This document shows positions 12,796 to 24,261 of a DNA stretch of 64,000 nt, in pieces. Numbering within the stretch: the first letter of the stretch is position 1; the number at the start of each line of letters is the position of its first letter. The stretch is from Acheta domesticus. Its lineage: Eukaryota; Arthropoda; Insecta; Orthoptera; Gryllidae. Location: the NCBI GenBank assembly GCA_031308135.1, contig JAHLJT010009419.1, positions 184,598,125 through 184,662,124 on the forward strand, in the 5' to 3' direction. Position numbers and translations under genes: made by a program. The notes beneath the pieces were generated by a model, which worked only from the letters and a program-made list of their open reading frames with translations, made no database searches and had not been told where the DNA came from.

Positions 12796-12796
<1 letters not shown>
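12036..12796 (+). repeat. Dispersed repeat family (CGTCCGTC family), copy b
   Basis: This is the best landmark copy. It begins 'agctttttactttcccgtat', continues to 'ggggtcccctgataccgaaa' near 12150-12169, then a tract of CCGT/CCGTC repeats at 12184-12206, then 'gtgaacaacacaagcg'. The far end has 'gatggcagctggccagagta' near 12659-12678 and 'gtctgtgccgttctgtagcg' near 12738-12757. The same landmarks occur reversed at 18110-18605, and the last third recurs at 59245-59580. Short ORFs across it on both strands are not conserved between copies. It resembles a non-autonomous element, but no terminal repeat or target duplication was found. Confidence 0.7.

Positions 12797-12859
<63 letters not shown>
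12797..12859. repeat. (TTA)n microsatellite, about 21 units
   Basis: An uninterrupted trinucleotide run. It produces artificial poly-Tyr and poly-Ile frames. It sits exactly between two same-orientation pieces of the dispersed family and may be a tail or replication-expanded junction. Confidence 0.97.
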
Positions 12860-12860
<1 letters not shown>

Positions 12861-12930
12861 CACGTTTTGTGGGTCCTTGATTCCGAAAATTTAGATTACG
12901 GCGAAACGTCCGCCCGCCTGCAATACAATG
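12860..12930 (+). repeat. Dispersed repeat family, copy c (fragment)
   Basis: The segment 'cacgttttgtgggtccttga' followed by 'ttccgaaaa' and 'cgtccgcccgcctgc' repeats the middle of copy b just downstream of it. Only about 70 bases remain recognisable. Confidence 0.6.
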
Positions 12931-14618
12931 TTGTAATGGTGTTACAAAGTTCCTAATCACATCTCCAGTTCGTCAAATAGTGAATGGAGTGCAATAGTTA
13001 AAATATGTTTAGCATGATTACTTTGAAAATGTATTTGTTCGGATTTCGGTAGATTCTCTTCTTTTTAGGAAATGTCTCAATATAATGTACTGTAAATAAA
13101 ACTATTGAATTAAAAATAGTTACCTTACAAGTAATTGACACATTCTCGTCGAATTTTAAGTACATAAATACTGTGCTGTCTTTTAGTCTATGTGGATAAT
13201 GTGACAAGATGTATCCTTATACTGTAATCGAGTAATCTGCATCTATCCGTCACTCACAGTGCCACCACTTCCGGTTCCCCCAAAGTGTCAAATGAGGTGT
13301 CATTCGACGCGTCTCTCTCATCTGATGGGGACGGATCTTTTTGTGCCAATCCAGTGAGAAAATTCTAATATTTATCTCTAAAAGAGGTTTTGTTTTTTAA
13401 GAAGTAGAACGCGATTTGGGTGACTTACGGCGCATACAGAGATGATCAATAGCTCATTGGATTCCTCTCATCAAGACAAATCGATTGGCGTAAGTTTAGC
13501 AGGTGCCCTCTAGGATGTTCTGAAAGAATTCTAGCACACACGTGTTTTTGATGGTTGGAACACATTGTGAAATACGAGACTTTCTCCTTCATTTACATGA
13601 ATTCGTACGACTTGATTAATCAGATTAGCGATAATTAAAACTAATTTGTAATGAAACAAACATTTAATCAAGTATTTTAGTCGATACTTTTCATACCCAA
13701 AAATGGATGAGCTGGGCAACTGTTGTGTGTTTAAAATTATATTTAATTTTGAACTTGCAAAGCAGAAATAAAACTTTTTAATACGATAATACCCACCGGA
13801 GGATACTGTGAATATCTTATTTTTCCGACCATTCGTGGTGAAATTTCCGTTCATAACTAAATTTTGAAGAAATTGACGTAACTTAGATGAAAGAGTTGAA
13901 GGAATAATATTGTTGTCTATGATTTGGCTAAATGTGAGTTAATCGTCATCCACTTTAGTAGCGCTGAATGTGAAGTCATCATCTGCTATTTATATAAAAT
14001 GTGTATAAAATTTGCAGTCTGGTTCAAAGTCGTAGGATTGAAAGGTGAAAAGTATTAAGGTAAGAACACTCACTGGTTCTACGTACCCATACAACTACAG
14101 TTTTTACTGGAATATGGTTTTGTTTTACATTTTTTACCAAACAGTATTTTGTAGCGCTATTCATTTAGGAAGAAAAAAGTTAAAACAAATCATTGGTCGA
14201 AGCATATTGCGAAAAAATCACTCATACTTGTATGTGATGAACATCTTTTTAAGAAAAACATGTATTTTAGCTAAATATTTGTTTTCATTAAAATCAATTT
14301 TCAAAATTCAACATATCTCAGTGAATCCCTGTAACATATAATTGGTCATCCTGTGTCTTAGCCCTTTTCGTCTTCCTGTCATTTTCAGCATTCATTTTAA
14401 TTTCTTCTATCCTCTTGTTTTTACTTCTAAAATGCACATTTCCTTTCACATCTTTACATGTTTTTTCCTGATTCTATGATTAAATGTTTTAACATGCTTA
14501 TTTCAAAATTACAATTGTTAAATGCAACTACATCATCGAGGACGAATTCACTAAGTACAAGTCTCTCGTGGAGGGGACAATTTCGTTTTGAATCCCTCTT
14601 CTGCATGAATATTTTTCA

Positions 14619-14619
<1 letters not shown>
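12931..14619. other. AT-rich intronic DNA, no gene seen
   Basis: Short frames at 13531-13854 (-) and 14045-14341 (+) lack family motifs. A less AT-rich patch at 13235-13360 stands out in composition but could not be identified. Confidence 0.55.
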
Positions 14620-14664
<45 letters not shown>

Positions 14665-14676
14665 TAATATAATAAA
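14620..14676. repeat. (AAT)n microsatellite
   Basis: About 14 AAT units are followed by a degenerate 'aatataatataat' tail. Confidence 0.95.
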
Positions 14677-14736
14677 ATTAAATTGTTACCTTGAAGTTTT
14701 AAAATAGCAGTTCTACAAAGGTACTGATTTAGTCGT

Positions 14737-14979
14737 ACTATAGTGCGATATTTCTAACTCTGCCCCTCAAGCCCCTATGGCCACGATGGAATATCATCAC
14801 ACGGCATTTCGCGTCTTCCTCCCTCGTGCCGCTAGAAGTCGCATGATCACAAGCCCTGCTGGATACGTTCGCGATTATGCGATATCTGGCGGCACGACTG
14901 AGAACGTCGCGAAATACCGTGACATTTTCCATCGTGAAGACGGCCTTGAGGGGCCAAGTTAGAAAAATCGCAGTATAGT
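14737..14979. mobile_element. Foldback MITE, copy 1 (243 bp, almost entirely inverted repeat)
   Basis: The first 22 bases (ACTATAGTGCGATATTTC, then TAAC) match the reverse complement of the last 22 at 20 of 22 positions. Pairing continues inward through 'gcccctcaag', 'cacgatgga' and 'gcgaaat.ccgt', so nearly the whole element can fold into one long hairpin. A second family member lies at 62280-62508 and keeps the same inner motifs. No coding capacity. The target duplication is unclear and the superfamily is unknown. Confidence 0.85.
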
Positions 14980-16139
14980 TTGATCTCTTTTCTTTTGAGT
15001 AGGGACTACCTGTTTGTTTCCCTCCCCCTTCCCGCCATTACCATACAGCGGTAACTACCACTTCCCGGGAGACAATTCTGAGTGAAGAGCACTCTCGCAC
15101 TACCAGATAGCCCTTAGGCCCTTCTCCAACCTGTTATCTAGTTAAAACCCGTGATCCCCTTTCGGCGCACATACCAATGCTTTGGGTTCAGGATGTCAGT
15201 TTCTCAATTTCACACACTTCTCACTCACAGTCCCCTGTCAGGGCAAATTATTATGGAAGATTTAAGGTATTGGTCTAACACTCGATAGCCTGGGAATGCC
15301 CTCCACGCCACAAGCACAGTTGAAATGTTCATGCTTTTCTCGGGTTTCGAATCTACAGTTTAGAGTTGGCATTCTTGGGCCCTCATTTCCGAAGCCTCTC
15401 TCTCACGAGAGCGACTATGACTACAGAGGCTCACTTTTAATAGTCGGAACTCAATCTTGTACTTATTCGCCGGGTATTTCTCCATGTGATGCAAAATAAA
15501 TGAACAATTGAATATACAGCACCCTCAATTTCCTCTGCTAATTTTCAAACATTCTTCAATTCTGAAATACTAAAGCGAAAAGTGTGCTCCGATATACTTC
15601 TAAGCCTCTTCCAATCACGCCACTTAAATATTTGGTTTCTATGCGAATTTCGTCACGGATTGAGCATTTAGTGGAGGGCCAGAATATATTTTAATTGTCC
15701 TCAAACCTAGGTTATCTGCCAACCGTTGCAGATTTGCCTTCTGCGTGCAGTAATCGGAATGGGAAGTCACGGTCGCACAATACATTGAAGCAGCGTCAGC
15801 TGCTAATTTTTCATTGTGAGAAAGGATTTTTCCAGAGAAAAATCTCCGGCTTATACAGCAATTTATATAATGTAAATAATTAAATGTTTTTATTGGTGGC
15901 GAGGATCATGCATTTGGCCAGCTCTTCCGCCTGACTGCTTTCAAAAATTTAATACAATAGTTCATAATAAAAAGGTAATTCAAAGAAAATACACACGCAG
16001 TTAGGGGAAAGGGTTTGTCACATATGTGACAGAAGTAAAAACAAGGAAGGGGTTGGTTGAAAGAAACGGAACACTTTCTCAGCATTTGTTTGATTATATT
16101 AATTTTATTAACTAGAAGTTTGAGATGGACATAAAATTA
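14980..16139. other. Intronic DNA, no gene seen
   Basis: The base composition is more mixed than in the neighbours, but no frame has recognisable content. A small palindrome (cacatatgtg) lies at 16020-16029. Confidence 0.55.
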
Positions 16140-16257
16140 ATTAGAAATATTCAAGAGAGAGACAGAGGGAGAAAGAGAGAGGCGGAGAGAAAGGGAGAAG
16201 GAAGGAGTAAGAGGGAGATGAAGCGCAGAACAACGTTTACCGGGTTCCGCTAGTTAT
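16140..16257 (-). mobile_element. RTE-type LINE tail fragment with GA-rich tract
   Basis: A GA-rich stretch at 16154-16220 is followed by 'cagaacaacgtttaccgggt' at 16225-16244 and 'tccgctag'. Read on the - strand, this is the same 'CTAGC.GA.CCCGG.A.ACGTTGTTCTGC' plus CT-rich arrangement seen at 22440-22594. Motifs of this kind are common in 3' regions of arthropod RTE-like LINEs. The assignment comes from family knowledge plus the local match; no coding part remains. Confidence 0.5.
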
Positions 16258-17429
16258 TTCATATAAGGATAAATTTAAAAGTAAAATAAAAAGTAATATA
16301 TTTTTATGTGCAACAGATATTAGTTCATTTATTACAGTTAAACACTCGGGAACCAAAAAGCGCAGCAATGGAAATGTCAAGTAACATTTTACTGAATCCA
16401 CATAGTGATCTCTTTTTTAAACTTTTGAAATGTGCTACTATTCTTTGTAATGTGGAAAATAGTGTTCCAAGCACGGATGGCAATGACAGTCAATGATTTG
16501 CTAAAAATAGTAGGCTCATGTTCTGAAAATGTTGTGAAAGGGTAGTATAATGAGTACTGTTTAAAATTTTGTAGAGAAGAAGGCAGTGAAGTAAACTCTG
16601 TTTATCAACAGTAAGACTTTAAATTGCGCGTAAAAAGTTGAAATATGATTTTTTTTCGAGATCGAAAATAAAACTAAAAGCATTTTGAGCTTCTTGTATG
16701 TTACGTTGTTTTAAATTAGTAAACAATCGCAGTTGGCAAAGTGAGACATAAGTAGAAATTGTACGAGGGTCTGACGAGTTTTTGTAGGTAGAAAAGTACG
16801 TATGCATTTTAAAATGTGCAAGGAAGCGAATACTTTCTGACAAATTTTACCAGTTTGAACATTCCGTATGCGCTCATAAGATTTCTCAAGACGCTACACC
16901 ACAGTAACTCCTGACTTGCTGTAGTGACTCTCGACTTTTGATTAGCTGATCGCGGTTAGCTTCATTGCGACTTAATTTTTCGAATTGTAGCTCCCAATTG
17001 GATAGCTACTTTCCTATTGATCGTACATCAGAAGTCACTATAATTAAACCGGAGAATAGGAAGAATTTTGCGATGTGCGTTTGAAGATAAAATATCATAC
17101 GAAAACGAAGTCATAATAGAGACCAAGCACCAAAAAGGTCAAACCAAACAACCAGATTGAAAGTGAATTCCACCATCAAAAAAGTGCAAATGAATCCAAG
17201 GTTTAAATGCTCCAAAAATTGTGTCTGAAATGCGGATGGAAACTGGGAAGCATGTTCATCCCTTAACTGTGCGGAGGGTTTGAAGAAGTGCGAGATATAA
17301 CGGAAGATTAGCCCGAAAGAAACCGTACGTGAGTAAATTCTAGAGTTTTAATGAAAATAGGACCTATGGCATTTTTGCTAGCGTTCATTACTCTAATCTA
17401 GCAGAAATGTAAAATAATTATTTATCTAT
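16258..17429. other. AT-rich intronic DNA, no gene seen
   Basis: No element ends or coding motifs were found. Frames at 16308-16496 (+) and 16619-16843 (-) have no recognisable domain. Confidence 0.55.
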
Positions 17430-17975
17430 ATTAAGTCTGTATATATCTTTAAGGAACAGATTTCATTAAGGGAATAAATCTCTATCTTCACAATTGTAAT
17501 TGTAGGAAAAAGTCGAAAAAAATTTGAACTTAAGCAATTTTTCAAAAATTAGAGTTTTTCACGAATATGAGACCTCCATCATTCTCTTAAACGTCCTTGA
17601 CTCTATCCAACAAAATTTTGTCAAAAACGTTGGAGCAATTTTTTGGAAAATTTTGGATATATTCCAGGTTCTTCATGTAAATTACCCCCAAAATAAAATA
17701 TCGGTTTCAAATTCAAGGGGCCGTGACATCAGCCAGATCGATTGGGAAATATCAATTTTGGAGAAAATATGCTGTACGGTTTAGCCACTTGCGTTGTTCA
17801 CAAACGGACGGACAGACAAACATTGACACACATGACGTGTTGCCGTCATTTGATTTTTCAGTATCAAGGATCCACAAAACATAGACTCTGGCTATACCAC
17901 GTGTGAGTGGGCTTTTTTTTCTAAATTTAGCAACTGAATTTATCCACTTTTTCGTTACCAAGGCCCGGCAGTAAG
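17430..17975 (-). repeat. Dispersed repeat family (CGTCCGTC family), copy d
   Basis: Landmarks on the + strand are 'acaattgtaattgtaggaaa', 'atgagacctccatcattctc', 'aagggg' then 'ccgtgacatcagccagatcg', 'ttgttcacaaacggacggac', and 'cagtatcaaggatccacaaa'. A final segment ending 'taccaaggcccggcag' matches, reversed, the start of the copy at 48255. These make it a - strand copy of the same family as 12.0 and 48.3 kb. No coding frame is shared. Confidence 0.7.
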
Positions 17976-18109
17976 AGGTGTTTTTTTTTTTTTTTCCGAA
18001 AATTTGCCGTTTCTACGCCAGCATTATATAATTTTCTCTCTAATCCGTAGCCATAAAGTAATAATCCTCCCACAACACTTCACTTCCTGTTGCCCTTGAC
18101 AAAGTTAAC

Positions 18110-18605
18110 TAGTGGTGCTACAGAATGGCACAGACTTTCCCGTATTATAATACGGAAAAGTCTGTGCCCTTATAGTTTTCAATTGCCTTGGGTCTTGGTT
18201 AGCTACGTAACGAAATTGCCACATACTTGTGCCAGCTGCCATCTATCGCCCCCAAAGTACATTTTTTGAAAATGTACGAGTTTGAAAATGTCTGGGGAGC
18301 TTCAAGTAAAGTACCCCCAAATTTGAAGAAAGTCTTTCAAAATCGCGGAGCCTCGAGTGGAACCAGATAGACCGGGGAATGTCCATTTTGGAAGGAATCG
18401 TACTTATGGTTTAGGCGCTAGTGTAACCGATTGACAGACGGACGTTTTAAAAAACACTTTTTCGATATCAGGGGACTCCAAAATGTGTATTTCCGTTAAA
18501 ATCTCGAAATCTATTTTCGGCAACTTTACATAACTTTCCCTATAGTATTACGTATATTACTCCTTATATACGTACGTACAAGGGAAAGTAAAAAGCTCAT
18601 TTTCA
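18110..18605 (-). repeat. Dispersed repeat family, copy e, reverse partner of copy b
   Basis: Reversed, the segment reads 'agctttttactttcccttgt' through 'ggagt' then 'cccctgatatcgaaaaagtg', and ends with the 'gatggcagctggca' and 'gtctgtgcc' motifs, as in the copy at 12036. It lies directly beside copy d in the same orientation, so two family members sit head to tail. Confidence 0.7.
18127..18168. repeat. 42-bp near-perfect hairpin
   Basis: Two arms beginning GGCACAGACTTT meet at a 'gtattataatac' centre. Only one base pair of 21 is mismatched. It lies at the end of copy e, where other copies have a single 'gtctgtgcc' motif, so it looks like an inverted duplication at the element's end. Confidence 0.85.
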
Positions 18606-19560
18606 GAGTTCCGAGCAAACCAAGTTGATTGGAAAAATGTCTGCATTGTCGCAGTATTGTCAACAGTAGCATTTGGAGTGGAGTTACAAAAACTGTTTAA
18701 TAGTAGCTGATAGTTTAAGTGTGCGTACTTGTATATACGATGCTCGGTGGTGAAACTAGGGAAGGAAGAGACTTAGATTGGCCTGTCCCAAGAAAAACCC
18801 TACACTTTGCTGTACTTTCGAACCATTATTCGAAACACTACCTCACATTAATGACATGACATTCCAAAGAAACATTTACATGATGAATACACAATTTTAC
18901 GTTCTCGTATTCGTAGTGTGATCTGTGTTTTTCTTATTTTTAGAAACGAGCGTTTTCCTACAACATTTGTGAAGATGGATATTTATTTCCTTAAAGTAAT
19001 CTGTTCCTTAATGATATATTTTGAAATAAGTTCATGTACAATTTTTCGAAAATGTGAGTACTTTCCGCGTAATTTGCGTGGACATACGGGCGAGAAAGTA
19101 CGTGCTGTTTTAGCCCCACTAGTGATTTATTAATTACTTGCTCAAATATTGCGAAAATTTCGTGCATTTGAACTCGATTAAGTATAATGTTTTGGCCAGC
19201 GATGGATTTCTTCACTTGGAGATAACTTCATTGGCCCGAACTGTGCCATTGCGTGTATTCTCAAACTGCCTAATTGATTCTCCGATCTTGCATTTCAACT
19301 TGAACACGTAGGTTTCCACGTCCAGTAAGCACACCACCATCACTGCCACCGCCAGTTTACATCTGCAGTGTTTGAGTTATTAGTTCTTCATTCTGCTAAT
19401 TGTGCTAGAGAATGTCCATTTTTTTGGAGATCTTTGAAAGGCTGAGGAACAAATATTTTATGCCATATCGCATTAAAAATTAGTTAAAAAGTAAGATAAC
19501 TAAAAAATGTGAAATGTAACAATGTATTTTAGAAATTACTTTATTTCTTTGCTATCAGTC
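18606..19560. other. AT-rich intronic DNA, no gene seen
   Basis: No recognisable coding sequence or element end lies between the dispersed repeat and the LINE tail. Confidence 0.55.
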
Positions 19561-21570
19561 AATTTTTTTTATTTATTTATTTATTTATTCTTGCTTGGCC
19601 TGAGGCCCTCAGCAGCCGTGAACGACTGGTACAGTAGTTGATTTTATTTTATATAGTAAGTTTGCAAGATATTTTCTTTCATCGTGATTATTACATTTTC
19701 AGTAGCACTTTATATTGCACGGAAAGGCTAATCGCTTCCAGTCTGTTTAAGGAGGGTCAAAAAATTCTCTGGGTAATTTCCTTTTTAATCGTTTACGATG
19801 AGGGTTCTGTTTGCCAAGTTTGAAATGGATAGCTGAAGGTATTCGAGAAATTTTGTTATAGAATTTTGCGGATAGAAGGGAAAAAATGTACAGTGATAGG
19901 TGTGATACCGAGTTCTTGATGGATTTGAGAGTTTGGGATGAACCAGGGTGCTTTTGTGATTATTCTTAGGAATTTATTTTGGAAAGTTTGGATTTTCTGA
20001 ATATTTGTTTTGGATGCTGCGGCCCAGACAGGAGATGCATAACTTAATATAGGTCGTATCATTGTTTGGTAAAGATGAATGGATGTATGTAGTTGGAGTG
20101 GGGATGATTTTTTGAGTAGGGGATATAATTGATGTGTTCGCTTGGTGGCTAGTGCTATTCTATGCATGATATTGGGTCTCCATGTGAGTCGTCTGTCGAG
20201 TAATACTCCAAGGTATTTTGCCGTGGTGTTCGCAGGAATCCATGGTATGTTGTGGTTTTGATAGGTGAGTGTGGGTGGGTCAAGTGGTCTTCGAAGAGTG
20301 AATATTTTCCCTTGGCTCTTGCTTGCGTTTATCAGAATGTGCCATTTCTGTGCCCAATCGGAAAATATAGTGAGATGGTTTTGCAGATCCTCTATTGCTG
20401 TTTCTATGTCTCGTTTTGTGGAGTAGATTGCTGTGTCATCTGCAAAAGTGGCAATGGATGTTGATGGTGTGGTGGGTACGTCAGCTATGTAGATATTGAA
20501 TAAGGTTGGAGAGAGGCTCGAACCCTGCGGAACTCCTGCTTTGATAGGGTATGGTGTTGAGAGTGCACCAGGAAGTCGCACTGAAAAAGTGCGTTCACTA
20601 AGAAAATCTTCTATTATGCGTGCGAGATATTGGGTAGTGCCAATGCTCCGGAGTTTGAATATCAGTCCTGGGTGCCATACTGTATCAAAAGCTTTTGCGA
20701 TGTCAAGGAATACTGCAACTGTATGCTTATGATCATGAAAACCTTCGATAATGTCCTCTGTCAATCGCAATATTTGGTGGTATGTTGAAAGCTGAGGTTG
20801 AAACCCAAACTGATGAGGTGGTATTATATTTAATGTGGTGAGATGATTATTTAGTCTGGTAAGGATGCATTTTTCAAGTAATTTTCCCATGGACGATAGC
20901 AGACTAATTGGGCGGTAGCTTCCTGGGTCATCATTTGGTTTTCCTGGTTTGGGAATGGGGATGATATGTGCGTATTTCCATGTATGGGGGAAGTATGACA
21001 TTCTCAGGGCTGCATTAAATATTGCTGTGATGTGTACAATGACTTTTAGAGGAAGACGTTTGAGTAAGTACGCTGAGATTTGGTCGAAACCGTTTGATAC
21101 TTTGGGGGCTGACAGAGAAATATATTTAATGATTTCTAACGGAGAAATGAATTTTGGACATTCTGGTATTGTGATTGTTGGCCTTAAGTTTTCTACTGAG
21201 ATGAAATTGTCATGTACAGGATTGTTGGTGGGGTGGGGTGTGAATGATGTAGCAAAGTATTTTCCCAACACTTCGCATTTTTCAGATGGTGAAGATACTG
21301 TACCCGATAAAGTGTTGAGGGGAGGTATTTTGATAGGCTTATTCAGGATACGCCGTGTTATGTTCCATAACGAGTGGTCTGTAGATTTTGCCGTTTGTGT
21401 TTGGAAGTGTAACTTCTGAGCATTAGTGATGGCTAAAAGTTTTCTCACAATTTTGGTGAGTAGGTTCAGGTACGATTTTAGGAACGGAGATCTGTGTTTC
21501 TGCCAGTGATTTCTTATGTATCGTTTGTGATGAATCAACAGGTCACCTATTTGTCCTCTGAATCTCTAAC
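19561..21570 (-). mobile_element. 5'-truncated jockey-like non-LTR retrotransposon (LINE)
   Basis: The element runs on the - strand. Its 3' end is an AATAAATAAATAAAT-type tail (19563-19590 on the + strand), typical of jockey-group LINEs. The body is the reverse-transcriptase part of ORF2. The endonuclease domain and ORF1 are missing, so it is a 5' truncation, the common outcome of target-primed reverse transcription. The 5' edge lies near 21560-21600, where the frame meets a stop. No convincing target duplication was found. A related fragment in the opposite orientation lies at 36015-36505. Confidence 0.88.
19747..21559 (-). pseudogene. LINE ORF2 reverse transcriptase, near-complete RT domain, one frameshift
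   Basis: The frame opens in the endonuclease-RT linker (HKRYIRNHWQKHRSP) without an ATG; the apparent first codon is TTG. In order it shows 'SYRPISLLSSMGKLLEK', 'FLDIAKAFDTVWHPGL', 'GVPQGSSLSPTLFNIY' and 'ATFADDTAIYST' with the catalytic DD, then the thumb 'KYLGVLLDRRLTW'. The main frame stops at 19856. The natural end is recovered in another frame, running from 'NKISRIPSAIHF' to 'PREFFDPP' and a stop at 19747-19749, so there is one frameshift near 19860-19900. The enzyme would copy element RNA at a nicked target. Without an endonuclease the copy is dead, but the RT core is unusually well kept, suggesting a fairly recent insertion. Confidence 0.92.
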
Positions 21571-22395
21571 AGTAAGACAATAAAGGATGGAGTTCACGAC
21601 AATACCTTGGTGCTTGGTCATCAATTTTCGAATATGGCAATTGGATAAAGCCCTAATGATTGGTGTTTTATTGCTTTCTACTTTAATCGAATAGAAAGAG
21701 ACAGCATTTTGAACATTCAAACTTTGTCAACCATAGTTAGCGGGACATCTAACTATCGATATAATAACTGAGGAAATAAAAAATAAAAAAATAAAAAGAT
21801 TTTAATCCACTATCATGGAAATGCAGGTTTTTTGGGCATCCTCATCGCTTAACGCGGATTAGCTATTAATAATGCTGTATAAAATGGGGAAATAGGTACA
21901 TCTGGCAACACTGGTCAGCAGTGACGCCGGTAGACGCCTTGTGGGGATACTGACCAAGTGATAATTACATCATTACATCATGTAAATGAATCAGGGATTT
22001 CTTTACCTATTGTTGCACTAAATGGCAATAAAAACGAAAATCTATATATTAAAAGATGGCAGGAGAAAATAATTAACGATAATAAATAAATCTTCTCTAA
22101 AGAACAATCATTTAAAAAATTGTTATAAACTACATGTACTCGTTTTTAAATGTTCACCATTGAATCTTATCCCCATTTTGTACATTCGAGAATTTAATAT
22201 CAACTTCCGAAGGCTTACTAAACATTAAACATTCCGAAGGCTAATTAAACATTTCGCAGTAACAAACATCACAAATTATTAAAAAAAAGTTCCTAGTCCC
22301 AATGTCATATCTACCTGGAGTCAAATAGTAATTGCTGTGCTTTTTTTGTGCTAATTGTAGAATTAATGATATATTAGTTTCCAGCATCCCTAAGA
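21571..22395. other. AT-rich intronic DNA, no gene seen
   Basis: No supported gene or element. The stretch may include an unrecognised 5' remainder of the LINE at its left edge. Confidence 0.55.
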
Positions 22396-22539
22396 CTCCT
22401 TAAACTTAACGCAGCAATGTTTCGCGGAGACAAACATTTTTCTAGCTGAGCCCGGCAGACGTTGTTCTGCCCTTACATCTTTCCCAGTCTCTTTCTCCGT
22501 CTCTCTCTTTTTCTCGTCACTTTCTACGTCTCTTTCTCC

Positions 22540-22597
<58 letters not shown>

Positions 22598-22918
22598 GTA
22601 TTTCTCCGTGTTATTCACATTTAATAGCAGTCTGCACATCGCTGAGCTGGTGCGTAATATGGAGAAACACCGTGCAGCGGGTGAAATACCGCTGTGTGAA
22701 ATACCTACCGTGTGTAGCGGGTTGACTAAAAAGTTTAGTCCTTAAAATCAAAAAAATTGGGGTGGACCACCCTTATCACTAAGAGGTATAAAAATAGATA
22801 ACAACCTATTCTCAGACATACTGAATATACATATAAAATTTCATCAAAATCGGTCAAGCCGTTTCGGAGGAGTATGGTAACTAAAACTGTGACACGAGAA
22901 TTTTACATATAGAGATTT
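22396..22918 (+). mobile_element. RTE-like LINE 3' region
   Basis: The block has the layout seen at the 3' ends of arthropod RTE-type LINEs. It shows 'gcagcaatgtttcgcggaga' (22412-22431), then 'tttctagctgagcccggcag' with 'acgttgttctgcc', then a long CT microsatellite. The closing segment contains 'tttcatcaaaatcggtcaag' and 'ccgtttcggagga', and ends 'ttacatatagaga'. The last segment is a widely recurring RTE tail motif. No ORF2 sequence is left, so this is a heavily 5'-truncated copy. The assignment rests on remembered tail motifs and should be checked by search. Confidence 0.6.
22541..22594. repeat. (TC)27 microsatellite
   Basis: An uninterrupted dinucleotide run inside the LINE tail, flanked by degenerate CT-rich sequence. 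Confidence 0.98.
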
Positions 22919-24255
22919 TTTTGCCAAAATCTGGCATTCGACAATCTGATATTAAGTCCTTCATTTGAACTTTGTTTCACTTACTCAATGGTATTGGACA
23001 TAAATTATTATGACTAGATCTCAGATTTTAGGACAAATACCTATTTAGTTCCTTTAGGAGGTTGTGGAAAATAATTGCCGATGTTTACGAATCGTGAGGA
23101 AATTAATCTACTGAAAGCGTCTAATAGTGTCTAAAATGCCCTAAAAGGGTGGTTGATGCCTATTTTAATATGTTTTTGCTTAAAACAAGTGATTTTCAAG
23201 AATGATCATATTTGAAATGCTAAATGAAATTCCTTTTACGGAAACGTACAATTTTTCCGAAGTGCAAATATTACGTGATCGAATATGCAACCAACAACAC
23301 ACCGAAATATCTCATCCAAAATACCGAACTCAATGGGCCTTGCAAATCAACATAATAAGGACGTTTCACGCTCGTCTCCGATGTAGGCACTTGCATCCAT
23401 TCCTGGTGCAGCTGCGCTGTTAAGTTTGAGACTTGTGGTCGAAGAGCGTCTTCGAAGTCCAGGCGAGGAAAGGCACAGGTCAGGCAAAAGCCTACTCTGG
23501 GCAGGCGAAGATTACAAAATATGGTCCAATGGTTAAATGGGTCGTGTGGTACAAGTTTCTTTTGGGGGGGACGAGTGAAGTTCCAGGAGAAGTGAACATG
23601 AGAAATGTGACTAAATTCGTTTGCTTCTATAAATATGTCAAAGTTCATTTTCAGCCTTCAAAATGATTTTAATAGGTAACACAACCTTATTGTAGAAAAT
23701 TTTTGTAAATATTGATTGTATACTACACTGCTAATTATAAAAGTGAATAAAATGTGCTTGTAGTCTTCCTCGTAAATGAATGAAAAATCAGTTTTCCTGC
23801 TTAATAAAAATTCCCTAATTTAATCCTTTTGGGATCAGTTCTAGATGCCAGAAATATAACTTGTTCATGTTTTTTTCCTGGCTTAGTCATTTTGTTACCT
23901 ATTTTAAGTGCCTAAAACATCGATTTTCGTGTCTATTAGAGCCTAATTTCGTAATTTTATTGCCCATTTTAGGTACGTAAATCAAAATTTTAGTGCCTAA
24001 AATTACGAGGTCTATTTGTGACTAATGGTGGTGTATATGTCTATAAGAAAATTAGAATTATCAATTTCTTCTATTTATTTGAGAACTGAACTTACCTATA
24101 CATTTTTGTTTTTTGTGGTGATTTTTTATGTTAACTTAATATGTTGATAATTTATCACACACTCTGAATTGTATACTTTTAGTTTTATGGAAAAAAGTTA
24201 TTTCTGTCCAATGTTTTTTTAATTTGTTTATTTAAGGTCGCTTTAAAAACATCTA
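22919..24255. other. AT-rich intronic DNA with 'CCTAAAA'-type motifs
   Basis: No gene was found. Between about 23120 and 24030 the motif 'gcctaaaa/tgccctaaaa' and its reverse complement recur, which hints at an old element with repeated internal motifs. Its ends were not located. Confidence 0.5.
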
Positions 24256-24261
24256 TGGTCA

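Noticed and set aside
12709..12960. Poly-Tyr and poly-Ile ORFs
   Set aside because: Translations of a (TTA)n microsatellite.
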